Assembly (NCBI GenBank): GCA_017546455.1
Contig: JAFYWY010000005.1
Coordinates: forward strand, 1 to 64,000
DNA from: Opitutales bacterium
GTDB taxonomy: Bacteria > Verrucomicrobiota > Verrucomicrobiia > Opitutales > UBA953
Length of the DNA stretch: 64,000 bases
Reading direction: 5' to 3'
Numbering within the stretch: position 1 is the first letter of the stretch; each line of letters starts with the position of its first letter. Below, in pieces: positions 8,366-18,999 of this stretch. A program made the position numbers and the translations under genes. The notes beneath the pieces were generated by a model. It was not told the origin of the DNA and did not search any database. It worked only from the letters and a program-made list of their open reading frames with translations.

Positions 8366-8399
8366 AAAAGCGCTCCCTATTGCGGGAGCGCTTTTTTGT
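8366..8399 (-). terminator. Terminator of nuoMN (bidirectional form)
   Basis: Arms AAGCGCTCCC and GGGAGCGCTT with A-run and T-run on opposite sides, so it can act on both strands. It sits 14 bp beyond the nuoN stop. Confidence 0.85.
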
Positions 8400-8412
8400 A
8401 AGTTGCATTCGC

Positions 8413-9933
8413 TTAAGCCAGAGCGAGCAATGCGAAATAAACGAGCGAGCCAAGCACCGTCAAAGCCGCGAAAAACACGAGCGAGGTACGTGCCCCGATG
8501 CCCGGAGCGGCGAAAGGCGTTGCGTCTGCCGTATCGCTTTCGTCGGTCGAGAAAATCGAGCGCATCCAGCCGAAGTAGTAGTAAACGCTTGCTACGACGC
8601 AAGCCAGCATGATGGCGGCAGGAACGTAGAGTCCGGCAGAGAAAACGACCCAGAGAATCCCGAGCTTGGTGATGAAGCCGACCGTCGGCGGAATACCCGC
8701 AAGCGAAGCCAAGCCGGAAGCCAAGGCTCCGGCGAGCACCGGCGAACGTTTTGCCAAACCGCGGAAATCACCGAAGTCCTGCATCGCTTCGTCTCCGGCC
8801 TGTGCGGAAACGCGCGCCATAACCGCGAAAATCGGGTATTGCGAAAGCACGTAGAAAACGATGTAGAGCCCGAGCGCTACACCCATCAGCTTTAACGCTT
8901 CGCCGCTGATAGAGCCGGCTTGGCCCAGCTTCACAAACGCCAAGATACCAAGCATCATATAGCTCGCGTGCGAAATCCCGGAGAGACCGAGCAGGCGCTT
9001 AACTTTGCGTTGGCCGAGCGCCGCGAGATTGGCGTAAACCATCGAGATAAGCGTCACGGCAAGCAGAATCGGGAAAAGTCCCCCGAAAGCCGGAGCAAAG
9101 ATGCCCGCCAGGAACCAGAAAGTCATGAAGAAGCCGACTGCCTTGGAGAGGGTCGCGAGGAAGAACGTCACGTGCAAAGGTGCACCCTGATAGGTGTCCG
9201 GAATCCAGAACTGCATCGGGAAAACGCCGAATTTGAACATAACCCCGCCGAGCACCATTGCGGCACCGACCAACATAATCGGGTTCGCCGGATTGACCAC
9301 AAGAGCCGAGCTCACGGCCTCATAGCCGAGCACATCCATCCCGGTTCCGGTAGCCACGCCGGAAAGCGCGGTCGCACCATAGAGCAGGACAATCCCGAAA
9401 AGCATCAGACCTCCGGAAACGCCGCCCGCAATCAGGTATTTCACCCCGGCTTCGAGCGAAGCCACACTCGTGCGATAGGAACCGACGAGCGCGTAAAGCG
9501 AAACCGTCAGCGTTTCGAGCAAAACGAAGAAAGCGACGAAATTGCTCGCCTTCGTCAACGCAATTGCCGCCGCCGTCGAAACGAGAATCAGGTGATTCGT
9601 AATCGGAGCGGAGAATTCCGTGCGTTCGCGCACGGTCTTGCCGAGGAGCACGGTGAGGAAAGCACAAACAAGGAAGAACGGCCCGGTAACCATACCGACT
9701 CCGGCCGATCCAAAAATACTGTTTTGGTCATAATCCGCCGAAACGACAAACGGGATAATCCCGGCGACCAGCAAGGCGAGGCAAGTCGTAGCGAAGCCGA
9801 CCTTCGCACGGTCTTTCGGAAGCCAGACATCCAGCGCAAGGACGAGCAATGCGGCGCCCGCGAGCACAATTTCCGGCAAAAACGCCTTAACCAGAGCGCC
9901 TGTCGGTTGCCAAAGTTCGATGAATTCGTTCAT
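8413..9933 (-). CDS. nuoN: NADH-quinone oxidoreductase subunit N
   Basis: A 506-residue antiporter-like membrane subunit of respiratory complex I. Family signatures on the reading strand include FVLLETLTVSLYALVG, FKFGVFPMQFWIPDTYQGAP and KVKRLLGLSGISHASYM. The conserved lysine and glutamate positions of the proton channel are present. It lies 21 bp after nuoM and both end at a shared terminator. The remaining nuo genes are not adjacent. Confidence 0.93.
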   Translation of the reverse strand: MNEFIELWQPTGALVKAFLPEIVLAGAALLVLALDVWLPKDRAKVGFATTCLALLVAGIIPFVVSADYDQNSIFGSAGVGMVTGPFFLVCAFLTVLLGKTVRERTEFSAPITNHLILVSTAAAIALTKASNFVAFFVLLETLTVSLYALVGSYRTSVASLEAGVKYLIAGGVSGGLMLFGIVLLYGATALSGVATGTGMDVLGYEAVSSALVVNPANPIMLVGAAMVLGGVMFKFGVFPMQFWIPDTYQGAPLHVTFFLATLSKAVGFFMTFWFLAGIFAPAFGGLFPILLAVTLISMVYANLAALGQRKVKRLLGLSGISHASYMMLGILAFVKLGQAGSISGEALKLMGVALGLYIVFYVLSQYPIFAVMARVSAQAGDEAMQDFGDFRGLAKRSPVLAGALASGLASLAGIPPTVGFITKLGILWVVFSAGLYVPAAIMLACVVASVYYYFGWMRSIFSTDESDTADATPFAAPGIGARTSLVFFAALTVLGSLVYFALLALA

Positions 9934-9954
9934 TTTTCGAAAAATTAAAGGTTC

Positions 9955-11517
9955 TTATTGTGCGTCGTCAACGGGAGCGACGGGCGCTTCAACGGCTGCG
10001 GGAGCCGTCTGAGCAAAGCTCTGCGTCAGGGCCGGATTGAGTTCGTCCGTCACCAAAGACGGCACGAAACCGACGGCGACGAGGGCTGCGAAGAGGAGAA
10101 GAGCCGGAATGCGTTCCGCCGGCGTGATATCCTTGACGGCGGCCGCCTGCTCTGCGGGAAGCGCTTCGGCTCCGTAGAACACGCGTGCCACGGCGCGCAG
10201 ACCATAGATTGCGGAGATGACGATGGAAATAATCACGAGGCTGATCAGCCAGAAAGGCTTGAGACTTGCCAGGGAAACGAAGATGGAAAGTTCGCCCCAG
10301 AAATTCGCGAAGCCCGGCAAGCCGATGCTCGCCATCATGGCAGCGACGAAAAATGCCGCCAGAACCGGTGCGCGCGTAGCCAAACCGCCCATTTTCTGCA
10401 TATCGAGCGTCCCCGTACGGTCGGCAACCGCCTGCGTCAAATGGAAGAGCAAGGCAACGGAAAGACCGTGTGCAAACATCATCATGACGGCGGCACCCAG
10501 CCCCGTGACATCGCCGCCGCTAAACGCGAACGCCGCAATCCCGAGGAAAATCGGGCCCATGTGCATGACGGAGGAGTACGAAATCATGTGCTTGAGGTCG
10601 CGCTGAACCATCGTAATCAGACCGATGACGAGGATGTTTCCGAGCGCGAGAACGAGAATCCACTTTGCCCAGGATTCCAAGCCCAACGGCAGGAAAGCGG
10701 CACCGAGCTGAACGAGACCGTAGAGACCGAATTTCTTCAGCACCCCGGCGTGCAGCATCGACACCGGCGTCGGCGCGGCGGAATAGGTGTCCGGCGCCCA
10801 GGTATGGAACGGGAAAAGCGAAACCAAAATCCCGAAGCCGAAAAGCAGGAGCGCGAAGATGGACGTCTGCATACCCGCGTTCAGATTAAGGACCACGTTC
10901 TTAAGCGAAATAAAGTCAAACGCGACGGCCGGCGTGTTCACATAGAAATAAACCAGACCGGCGAGCGAAATCATCGCCCCGAGCGTCAGGTAAACGGCCA
11001 TCGTAATCGCCGTCGTGCGCTTACCGTAGCCGCCCCAGATGAGGATGGCAATGAAGGTCGGAATGAGGGCAAATTCGTGGAAAATGTAGAAGCCGAAAAT
11101 ATCAATCGAGGCAAACAGCCCGAGCAGCCCCGTTTGAATGAAGAGCAAGGTCGCGTAGTAGAGCGTGGGCATCTTGGTATCTTTCGTCCAAATTGCACGC
11201 ATTCCGGCAGCCAGGCCGACGATTGCCGCCATGACGAAAAGCGGAAGCGAAATCCCGTTCAGACCGAGCTTCAGCCAAATACCGGTGGATTCGACGCCGA
11301 GCCACTTACACTCGGAGAAAAACGCGTATCCGGTCGCGGCATCCTTGGCCTCGGAAAAGAGCCCGGCAAGCGCAAGGGCGATCAGGCACGGCAAGGCAAA
11401 GCCGACGAGCGCAACGGATTTGCGCACGACGAGCGGGGTGCTTTTCGCCAAAAACAAAACTACGCTCGCGAGCAGCGGCGCAGCAACGGCGGTTTGGAGA
11501 AGATTCGCTGAATTCAT
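9955..11517 (-). CDS. nuoM: NADH-quinone oxidoreductase subunit M
   Basis: A 520-residue proton-pumping complex I subunit. The key glutamate lies in FHEFALIPTFIAILIWG, followed by FPFHTWAPDTYSAAPTPVSM, the channel lysine in LHAGVLKKFGLYG, and KHMISYSSVMHMG. I start at ATG 11517 (MNSANLLQ); a six-residue upstream extension to 11535 is possible. It heads a two-gene unit with nuoN. The usual upstream partners nuoK and nuoL are absent: the next gene upstream is divergent and unrelated. Confidence 0.93.
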   Translation of the reverse strand: MNSANLLQTAVAAPLLASVVLFLAKSTPLVVRKSVALVGFALPCLIALALAGLFSEAKDAATGYAFFSECKWLGVESTGIWLKLGLNGISLPLFVMAAIVGLAAGMRAIWTKDTKMPTLYYATLLFIQTGLLGLFASIDIFGFYIFHEFALIPTFIAILIWGGYGKRTTAITMAVYLTLGAMISLAGLVYFYVNTPAVAFDFISLKNVVLNLNAGMQTSIFALLLFGFGILVSLFPFHTWAPDTYSAAPTPVSMLHAGVLKKFGLYGLVQLGAAFLPLGLESWAKWILVLALGNILVIGLITMVQRDLKHMISYSSVMHMGPIFLGIAAFAFSGGDVTGLGAAVMMMFAHGLSVALLFHLTQAVADRTGTLDMQKMGGLATRAPVLAAFFVAAMMASIGLPGFANFWGELSIFVSLASLKPFWLISLVIISIVISAIYGLRAVARVFYGAEALPAEQAAAVKDITPAERIPALLLFAALVAVGFVPSLVTDELNPALTQSFAQTAPAAVEAPVAPVDDAQ

Positions 11518-11684
11518 GCTAAAAATTTTCCGCAAGCATAGAGGAATTTGAGGCGCCTTTCAAGAACGTTCCCGCAAGCGCGCCCGCGAAAAATTCCGTT
11601 TTTTAAGACAAATTTAATACTCGACTCCGCTAATAGGTTTTAGGATTATTACATAATCAACGTCATAAGCCGAAAACGACAGCC

Positions 11685-12575
11685 ATGAGAAACAAAATCA
11701 AAAACCTCCTCCGCTTCGCCGCCGTCGCCGCCTTTTCCGCGGGAACGGCCTACGCAGCTAAAAGCATCCCGGTGGACGGGCATCCCGAAAGCATCGCCGA
11801 AGAGGATGACCATTACTACATCGCCGTTGTCGGGAAAAAGCTGGAACCGACCCGCAAAGACGGCGACGGGTTCATCATGAAAGTCAATTCCCGCGGCAAA
11901 GTCGTTTCCCCCAACGCCTTCCCGCAGGTAAAACTCAACGCCCCGAAAGGCGCCGTCGTCGAAGACGATATTCTTTACGTCGCCGACGTTGACCGAATCG
12001 TCGGCATCAGCCTGCACTCCGGAGCACAGGTCTGCGTCGTCGACATGGCCTCCACGGGAGCGCAATTCCTCAACGACATCGTTGAAGACGACGACTTTCT
12101 CTACGTCTCGGCGACCGACATCAACAAAATTTTCCGCATCAACATGCGTAGCTGGAAATTTGAAGAACTCCCGCTCGCAGAGCCGCTCAATGCCCCCAAC
12201 GGCTTGGCCGTCGAAGACGGATTTCTCTACGTAGGCGAATACGCCAACGACGCCGACGGGCAACCATCCGGAAAAATCAAGCGCATCCCTCTCCGCGGTA
12301 ACACGGCCCGCCCGGTCTCCGTCGTGTACGATGTTCCCGGCCAATACGACGGCCTCGTCGTACGGGAAGTCGAAGACCTCTTCGGCCGCGAGACGGATTA
12401 CCTCTATTTCTCGGATTGGGCGAGCAAATCCGTCAAACGCCTCAACCTCAAGACCGGCAAGGCGGAAATCGTCACCCAAACACCCGTAGAAGGCCCTGCG
12501 GACTTCATCATTGAGGACGACAAGCTCTGGCTCCCCGCCATGGCCGAGCAAAAAGTTCTCATTCAGACGCTATAA
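11685..12575 (+). CDS. Secreted beta-propeller-like protein (NHL/SMP-30 type)
   Basis: A 296-residue protein with a signal peptide (LLRFAAVAAFSAGTAYA, cleavage near residue 27). The mature part has a recurring pattern of about 45 residues, seen in units such as VVEDDILYVADVDRIVG, IVEDDDFLYVSATDIN, AVEDGFLYVGEYAND and IIEDDKLWLPA. This is typical of four-stranded propeller blades. No catalytic residues can be assigned with confidence. It is a single-gene unit, divergent from nuoM and convergent with hemB through a shared terminator. Confidence 0.65.
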   Translation: MRNKIKNLLRFAAVAAFSAGTAYAAKSIPVDGHPESIAEEDDHYYIAVVGKKLEPTRKDGDGFIMKVNSRGKVVSPNAFPQVKLNAPKGAVVEDDILYVADVDRIVGISLHSGAQVCVVDMASTGAQFLNDIVEDDDFLYVSATDINKIFRINMRSWKFEELPLAEPLNAPNGLAVEDGFLYVGEYANDADGQPSGKIKRIPLRGNTARPVSVVYDVPGQYDGLVVREVEDLFGRETDYLYFSDWASKSVKRLNLKTGKAEIVTQTPVEGPADFIIEDDKLWLPAMAEQKVLIQTL

Positions 12576-12590
12576 ATTCCAAAGCGATGT

Positions 12591-12637
12591 AAAAAAACGG
12601 AGCAACGACACCTAAAACTCGTTGCTCCGTTTTTTAT
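12591..12637. terminator. Bidirectional terminator between the propeller gene and hemB
   Basis: Twelve-base arms ACGGAGCAACGA (12597-12608) and TCGTTGCTCCGT (12619-12630), flanked by an A-run and a T-run. It serves two convergent genes. Confidence 0.9.
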
Positions 12638-12659
12638 TGCGGTCGGTAAATGCCGTTTG

Positions 12660-13676
12660 CTACTCGCCGCTGTTCTGCCAATCGCGAGCATAGGCTTCTG
12701 CAAAATAGGTAAGAATCAGGTCGGCTCCCGCACGGCGAATAGCCAAAAGCGACTCGTCGCGGCAGGCCTTCAGGTCCAACCAGCCGAGCTGCGCGGCAGC
12801 CTGAATCTGCGCGTATTCCCCGGAAACCTGATAGGCGGCCAGCGGCAAAAGCGTGTTCTCACGCACATCACGAATGACGTCCAAATAAACGCCGGCGGGT
12901 TTGACCATGACCATATCGGCACATTCCGCTTCGTCCGCCAAGGCCTCGCGGATCGCTTCGCGGCGATTTGCGGGAGCGAGCTGGTAGGTCTTTTTCGTCA
13001 GCCCGGTCACTTTATTCGGGGCGTTTTTCTTGCTTCCGACAGCATCGCGGAACGGCCCGTAAAACGCCGATGCAAATTTTGCCGAATATGCCAAAATACC
13101 GGTCTGCGTCAGCCCGGCGGCGTCCAAAGCTTCGCGAATCGCCGCGATACGCCCGTCCATCATGTCCGACGGAGCGACGAAATCCGCACCCGCGCGAGCG
13201 TTTTCGACCGCCATACGGCAAAGAATTTCGACGGAGGCGTCGTTATCCACATCTGTTCCCGCCGCGTTAATCACGCCGTCGTGCCCGTGCGTCGTGTAGG
13301 GATCGAGGGCGATATCGGCAAAAATCACGCATTCGGGGACCGCGGCTTTTACGGCGCGGATGGCGCGGCAAATGAGGCAATCGGGATTCGTCGCTTCCCG
13401 GCCGTCCGGCGTTTTCTTTTCGTCCGGCGTCTTGGGAAACAGGGCCACGCCGTAAACGCCGAGCGAGACGAGCTCGCGACATTTTTCGACGAGCAGCGGA
13501 ATCGGCAGACGCTCAACGCCCGGCATCGATGCGACGGCTTCGGGCGTTTCGCCTTCCGTCACGAAAATCGGTTGAATCAACTGCGCGGGAACCAGCTGCG
13601 TTTCTTTAAGCATCGCACGAATTCCCGTGTTTGCGCGCAGGCGGCGCATGCGGAGAGGAATATCAAAATTTTTCAT
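12660..13676 (-). CDS. hemB: Delta-aminolevulinic acid dehydratase (porphobilinogen synthase)
   Basis: A 338-residue enzyme condensing two 5-aminolevulinate molecules to porphobilinogen in tetrapyrrole synthesis. The two active-site lysines lie in YSAKFASAFYGPFRD and VMVKPAGVYLDVI; SDMMDGRI and the N-terminal RMRRLRANTGIRAML are also family-typical. ATG 13676 (MKNFDIPLRM) is the natural start; the frame is open a little further upstream. Divergent from obg with about 100 bp between them. Confidence 0.95.
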   Translation of the reverse strand: MKNFDIPLRMRRLRANTGIRAMLKETQLVPAQLIQPIFVTEGETPEAVASMPGVERLPIPLLVEKCRELVSLGVYGVALFPKTPDEKKTPDGREATNPDCLICRAIRAVKAAVPECVIFADIALDPYTTHGHDGVINAAGTDVDNDASVEILCRMAVENARAGADFVAPSDMMDGRIAAIREALDAAGLTQTGILAYSAKFASAFYGPFRDAVGSKKNAPNKVTGLTKKTYQLAPANRREAIREALADEAECADMVMVKPAGVYLDVIRDVRENTLLPLAAYQVSGEYAQIQAAAQLGWLDLKACRDESLLAIRRAGADLILTYFAEAYARDWQNSGE

Positions 13677-13758
13677 GTTTCTACGGAAAATAAAACCTCC
13701 GTCGCACAACGCCAACTAAATTTCCGCGATTTGCGTTTGCGTTCCCGCGCGAACCTGA

Positions 13759-14793
<1,035 letters not shown>

Positions 14794-14834
14794 GCGACAC
14801 CGCATTCCGCACAATTCGCATTTAACACATTCTT

Positions 14835-15218
14835 ATGAAAAAAATTCCCACCGACGGAAAAGCTTCCGCCAACACGTCCATCAATAATGCCTTTGACGGT
14901 CTTCATATCGCCGACCTGCCGCAACACACGGAAACGCCCGTGAAGCGCAAGTCTGCCGACTCGAAGCCCAGCCAATCGGAAAAGCTCGGACGCGTTCACA
15001 TGAACATCGAAAAATCCGGTCGCTCCGGCAAGACCGTCACCGTGCTCTTCGGCCCGGGCATCAACGCGCTGACGCAGGAGCGTCGCGATGACCTGCTCGC
15101 CTCCCTCAAGCGCAAGTTCGCGGCCGGCGGCGCCCTCGAAGGCGATAAAATCGAAATCCAAGGCGATGTCCGCGACCGCGCCAAGCTTTTCCTCCAGATG
15201 CTCGGCTTCTCCGCCTAA
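14835..15218 (+). CDS. SUI1/YciH family translation factor (eIF1-like)
   Basis: A 127-residue protein whose first 50 residues are a polar tail and whose last ~75 match the SUI1 fold: IEKSGRSGKTVTVLFG, LLASLKRKFAAGGALEG and KIEIQGDVRDRAKLFLQ. This family includes eukaryotic eIF1 and bacterial YciH, which influence start-site fidelity. The basic GRSGKTVT loop and GDKIEIQGD strand are well kept. It lies after obg and before a strong terminator, giving a small translation-related operon. Confidence 0.85.
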   Translation: MKKIPTDGKASANTSINNAFDGLHIADLPQHTETPVKRKSADSKPSQSEKLGRVHMNIEKSGRSGKTVTVLFGPGINALTQERRDDLLASLKRKFAAGGALEGDKIEIQGDVRDRAKLFLQMLGFSA

Positions 15219-15247
15219 AGCCTCTCTCATTCGATTTTTCGAAAACA

Positions 15248-15287
15248 AAAAACGTTCCCGCCATTTCCGACGGGAACGTTTTTTTAT
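15248..15287. terminator. Bidirectional terminator with GTTCCCG arms
   Basis: Arms AACGTTCCCG and CGGGAACGTT with an A-run on the left and a T-run on the right. Shared by SUI1 (+) and the convergent gene at 15301 (-). Confidence 0.9.
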
Positions 15288-15300
15288 TCCGGAAAAAGCC

Positions 15301-15951
15301 TTATTCGCCCTGCGGCGGCAGCTCGCGCGGAGCCGACTTACCGCGTTGGCCGTTGCGTTGGCCACGGAATCGCGGCTTACCGTCTTCGCCCTGCGGACGG
15401 CGCATTTCCGGTTTCGGCAAAGCCTTGAGCGCTTCCGCCTTTTGTTGGGTCGTCATCTTCTGAACCTCCGCCACGCGAGTGGCGATTTCCTGCAAGCGCT
15501 CGTTGTCGGCAGAAAGCAGCATGTACATCATCGGGGCGCCCTTGTTCGCCTGCGGCCCCTGCGGCTTGCCTTCCTGTTTACGGCCTTCGGGATTGCCGCG
15601 TTGGCCGTTGCGCGGGCCACGGGCTTGCGGCTTGCCGTTTTCGCCCTGCGGACGACGCATCTCCGGCTTCGGCAATGCCTTGAGGGCCTCAGCCTTTTGC
15701 TTGGTCGTCATTTTCTGAACTTCCGCCACGCGTTCGGAAAGCTCATCGAGCTGTTCGTTGCTGAGTGCGAGCAACATGTGCATGAGCGGGAACGCACGAC
15801 GTGCCTGCGGACCTTGGCGGTTGCCGCGTTCACGAAGCTCCGGCTTGCCGGCATCTGCGGAGGCGGGAGCCTGCGGGGACGATTCGGCAAATGCAAAAGC
15901 CGACGCCGCAAGAAGGATGAGAACGGATGTAATCTTAGTCTTCATAATCAT
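15301..15951 (-). CDS. Secreted basic protein with an internal duplication
   Basis: 216 residues with a signal peptide (ITSVLILLAASAFAFA). The mature protein is two copies of a unit of about 70 residues. Each unit begins with a hydrophobic MxMLL segment, continues with (S/T)xRVAEVQKMTTxQKAEAL and then KALPKPEMRRPQGEx, and ends in a Gly/Arg/Gln-rich GQRG linker. The repeated core is nearly identical, so the duplication is recent or under homogenisation. The helical core followed by a basic linker hints at a nucleic-acid- or envelope-interacting protein, but I do not recognise a family. Confidence 0.65.
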   Translation of the reverse strand: MIMKTKITSVLILLAASAFAFAESSPQAPASADAGKPELRERGNRQGPQARRAFPLMHMLLALSNEQLDELSERVAEVQKMTTKQKAEALKALPKPEMRRPQGENGKPQARGPRNGQRGNPEGRKQEGKPQGPQANKGAPMMYMLLSADNERLQEIATRVAEVQKMTTQQKAEALKALPKPEMRRPQGEDGKPRFRGQRNGQRGKSAPRELPPQGE

Positions 15952-16187
15952 AAAGGGTGTTGACGGTTAATAATATTCGGAGGTGTCGTTTCGTGACGAC
16001 ATTCGGATAAACGCGGAAACTTCCGCAAAGTTTCAAAAAAATCGGCCTTGCCCTTTCGCCGCCGAAGCCTGCCTTCTTCACTCTCCGTCCTCATTCATGC
16101 CCCTCCGATTATTCGCTGAAGCCGAGTGTTTTTCCGTTGTAGTTTTTGTCTCAAATTCTATGCTAATCGTTTTCTCTTTTCCGACAA

Positions 16188-17087
16188 ATGATTAACGAAT
16201 CCGAGCTCATCGCCAAAGCGCAGGTCCTTTTAGAAGCGCTTCCTTACATTCAGCGTTTTCACGATTCCATTTTCGTCGTCAAATACGGCGGGAGCTTCAT
16301 GGATTCTGACGATCCCGAAGTGCGGGAACGCGTCGCCGCCGACATCGTTTTCCTCAACAGCGTCGGCATCAAGGTCGTCGTCGTTCACGGCGGCGGCAAG
16401 GCGATTACCCGCGCGATGGCCAAGACCAACATTACGCCGCAATGGCGCAACGGCATTCGCGTCACGGATGCGGAAACGATTAAGATTGTCGAAGACACGC
16501 TCAACAACGAAATCAACACCGACATCTGCGAGATGATTTCGAAACGCAAAGGCGCCGCGCTCGGTATGCCGGGCAATTTGGTCAATCTCTGCGAAAAAAT
16601 GACGGCCAAGGGCGAAAACGGCGAAATCGTCGACCTCGGCTTTGTCGGCGACATCAAGTCCGTCAAAACCAAGCTCATCAAAAAGGCGCTTGCGGAAGGC
16701 AAAATCCCGGTTATTTCCCCGATTGCGCTCGACGAAAACGATCAGCCTTACAACACGAATGCGGATGCGGCAGCAAGTGCCGTGGCCTCCGCGCTCAAGG
16801 CACGCCGTTTGGTATTCATGTCGGACGTCCCCGGCCTGCTCGCCGACCCGAAGGACCCGAGCTCGCTGATTTCGACGCTGCGCGTCCACGAAGTCCCGGG
16901 CCTGAAGGAATCCGGAGTCATCTCCGCCGGCATGATTCCGAAAGTTGACTCCGCCGTCCGCGCCCTGCAAAGCGGCGTGCGCCGCGTCCACTTTATCGAC
17001 GGCCGGACGCCGCACTCACTCCTGCTCGAAATCTTCACGGACAAAGGCGTCGGAACGGAAATTCTCCATCCGGACGTGAAAATTTAA
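16188..17087 (+). CDS. argB: Acetylglutamate kinase
   Basis: A 299-residue amino-acid kinase for the second step of arginine synthesis. Visible are the ATP-binding [10 protein letters not shown], the substrate loop [19 protein letters not shown], and the C-terminal [15 protein letters not shown] and [15 protein letters not shown] segments. The N-acetylglutamate-type kinase (not UMP kinase) is indicated by the N-terminal [11 protein letters not shown] helix, which in related enzymes is linked to arginine feedback inhibition. No other arg gene is near. Confidence 0.95.
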   Translation: MINESELIAKAQVLLEALPYIQRFHDSIFVVKYGGSFMDSDDPEVRERVAADIVFLNSVGIKVVVVHGGGKAITRAMAKTNITPQWRNGIRVTDAETIKIVEDTLNNEINTDICEMISKRKGAALGMPGNLVNLCEKMTAKGENGEIVDLGFVGDIKSVKTKLIKKALAEGKIPVISPIALDENDQPYNTNADAAASAVASALKARRLVFMSDVPGLLADPKDPSSLISTLRVHEVPGLKESGVISAGMIPKVDSAVRALQSGVRRVHFIDGRTPHSLLLEIFTDKGVGTEILHPDVKI

Positions 17088-17196
17088 TCTGTTTGACCTT
17101 TAGCCGCCGGCGCTCGACAAAGAAGCACGGCGGCTAAAAAATAAATCGCTTTCGGTCTGCGAAAGGAGTAGCGTCCCCGCCAAAAATTTTTCGCAG

Positions 17197-18948
17197 ATGG
17201 ACTGGTTCGTCGATTTATTATACACGAATAAAGACGGTGTCGCGCACACCATGCTGATGTTTTGCATCGCCATTGCGGTGGGAATTCCGCTGGGGCGCAT
17301 CAAAATTTTCGGGATTTCGCTCGGTATCACGCTGGTACTCTTCGTCGGGATCATCCTCGGGCAGCTCGGATTTACCGTCAACGACCACGTCCTGCACTTC
17401 GTCAAAGAATTCGGCTTAATTCTTTTCGTTTACACCATCGGTCTTCAGGTGGGGCCCGGCTTTTTTGCCTCGCTGAAAAAGGGCGGCATGCTTATGAACG
17501 GGCTGGCGGCGGCAATCGTGTTGTTGGGCGTCTTAACGACCGTCGCATTTCATTACCTCACGAAGATTCCGATGCCGACGTTGGTAGGCGTGCTCTCCGG
17601 CGCAATTACCAATACCCCGGGACTCGGCTCCGCGCAACAGGCCTTCTCGGAAATCGTCACCAATAATCCGGAAGCTCGCGCACGCCTCATCGAGGAAGTC
17701 GGCGGTGTCCCCGAAGGGATGACTCCGGACGGCGTAATCGACTCGCTTGCCGGCACACTCGGTCAAGGCTACGCCTGTGCCTATCCGCTCGGCGTCGTGG
17801 GTATCATTCTTTCACTGATTCTGATTCGCGCCATTTTCAAAATTGCTCCGGAAAAAGAAACCGAGGCGGTTAAAGCCCAAGAGAACACCGACGGCTCAAC
17901 CGCCATCACGCTTGAAGTGCAGAATCCGGCCATCATCGGCAAAAGCATCGCACAAGTCGCACGACTTTTTGGGCGCCGCTTCGTCATTTCCCGCCACCGC
18001 CGGGGCGAAAACCCGCCGACCGTCGCCACGGGAAAAACCGTTCTGGAAGCCGGCGACCTCCTTTTCGTCATCGTCATGAAACACGACGCGGAAATGCTGA
18101 CAGCGTTTTTCGGCAAAGTCGTCGATTGGGGGCTTGAAGACTGGGAGCACCTCAAATCCGCGATTGTCCGCCGCCGCATCATCGTCACGCGGGAAAACAT
18201 GAACGGGCGCCCGCTCTCCCGCCTGAGCGCCTACCAGGCGATGGGCGTCACCTTTACGCGCATCAACCGCGCCGGGGTCGTCCAAGTCGCAACGCCGTCC
18301 CTTTGCCTACAAATCGGCGACCGCGTCAATGTCGTCGGTCCGGAATCGGCGGTTAACGAAGTTGAAAAGCTGCTCGGCAACCAGCTCAAGCGCCTCGACC
18401 ATCCGAATCTGGTTTCAATCTTCCTCGGCATCGCCGTCGGCGTCTTCTTCGGCAGCATTCCTTTTGCGCTTCCCGGGCTTTCGCAACCGCTGAAACTCGG
18501 TCTTGCCGGCGGCCCGCTGATTATCGCCATCCTCGTCAGTTGCTGGGGCTACCGTTCCCACCTGATTACCTATACGCCCATCGCCGCAAACCTGATGATT
18601 CGCGAAATCGGGATTCTGCTCTTCCTTGCCGCCGTCGGCATCGGCGCCGGTAAAGGCTTTTTGCAGGCAGTCCTCAACGGCGGCTATTGGTGGGTGCTCA
18701 TCGGTTTTTGTATCACGACAATTCCGATTCTCATCATCGGCAGCATCGCGCGCGGGATTTTCAAAATGAATTATCACTCGCTGACGGGTTTGATTTCCGG
18801 CGCTGTGACCGACCCGCCCGCTCTCGCCTACGCGAACAGCCTCGCGCAGAACGAAGCCCCGAACGTCGCCTACGCCACGGTTTATCCGCTGACCATGTTC
18901 CTGCGCGTCCTCACCGCGCAATTGCTAATCTTGGCCTTCTGCAGCTAA
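17197..18948 (+). CDS. AspT/YidE/YbjL-type antiporter with RCK_C domains
   Basis: A 583-residue membrane protein with the duplicated AspT-AspT transporter layout. Five or so helices occupy the N-terminal ~200 residues, two TrkA-C (RCK_C) regulatory domains follow at about 240-400, and a second set of helices closes the C-terminus. The paired signature segments GAITNTPGLGSAQQAF and SGAVTDPPALAYANS match the two halves. Family members exchange aspartate for alanine or move succinate and similar dicarboxylates. Its substrate here is unknown; dicarboxylate traffic would fit the fermentative genes at the left edge. Confidence 0.85.
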   Translation: MDWFVDLLYTNKDGVAHTMLMFCIAIAVGIPLGRIKIFGISLGITLVLFVGIILGQLGFTVNDHVLHFVKEFGLILFVYTIGLQVGPGFFASLKKGGMLMNGLAAAIVLLGVLTTVAFHYLTKIPMPTLVGVLSGAITNTPGLGSAQQAFSEIVTNNPEARARLIEEVGGVPEGMTPDGVIDSLAGTLGQGYACAYPLGVVGIILSLILIRAIFKIAPEKETEAVKAQENTDGSTAITLEVQNPAIIGKSIAQVARLFGRRFVISRHRRGENPPTVATGKTVLEAGDLLFVIVMKHDAEMLTAFFGKVVDWGLEDWEHLKSAIVRRRIIVTRENMNGRPLSRLSAYQAMGVTFTRINRAGVVQVATPSLCLQIGDRVNVVGPESAVNEVEKLLGNQLKRLDHPNLVSIFLGIAVGVFFGSIPFALPGLSQPLKLGLAGGPLIIAILVSCWGYRSHLITYTPIAANLMIREIGILLFLAAVGIGAGKGFLQAVLNGGYWWVLIGFCITTIPILIIGSIARGIFKMNYHSLTGLISGAVTDPPALAYANSLAQNEAPNVAYATVYPLTMFLRVLTAQLLILAFCS

Positions 18949-18999
18949 GCCGGAAACCGGAAACGGGAGAACGGAAGCCGTTGAGCGGAATCAAACCGC

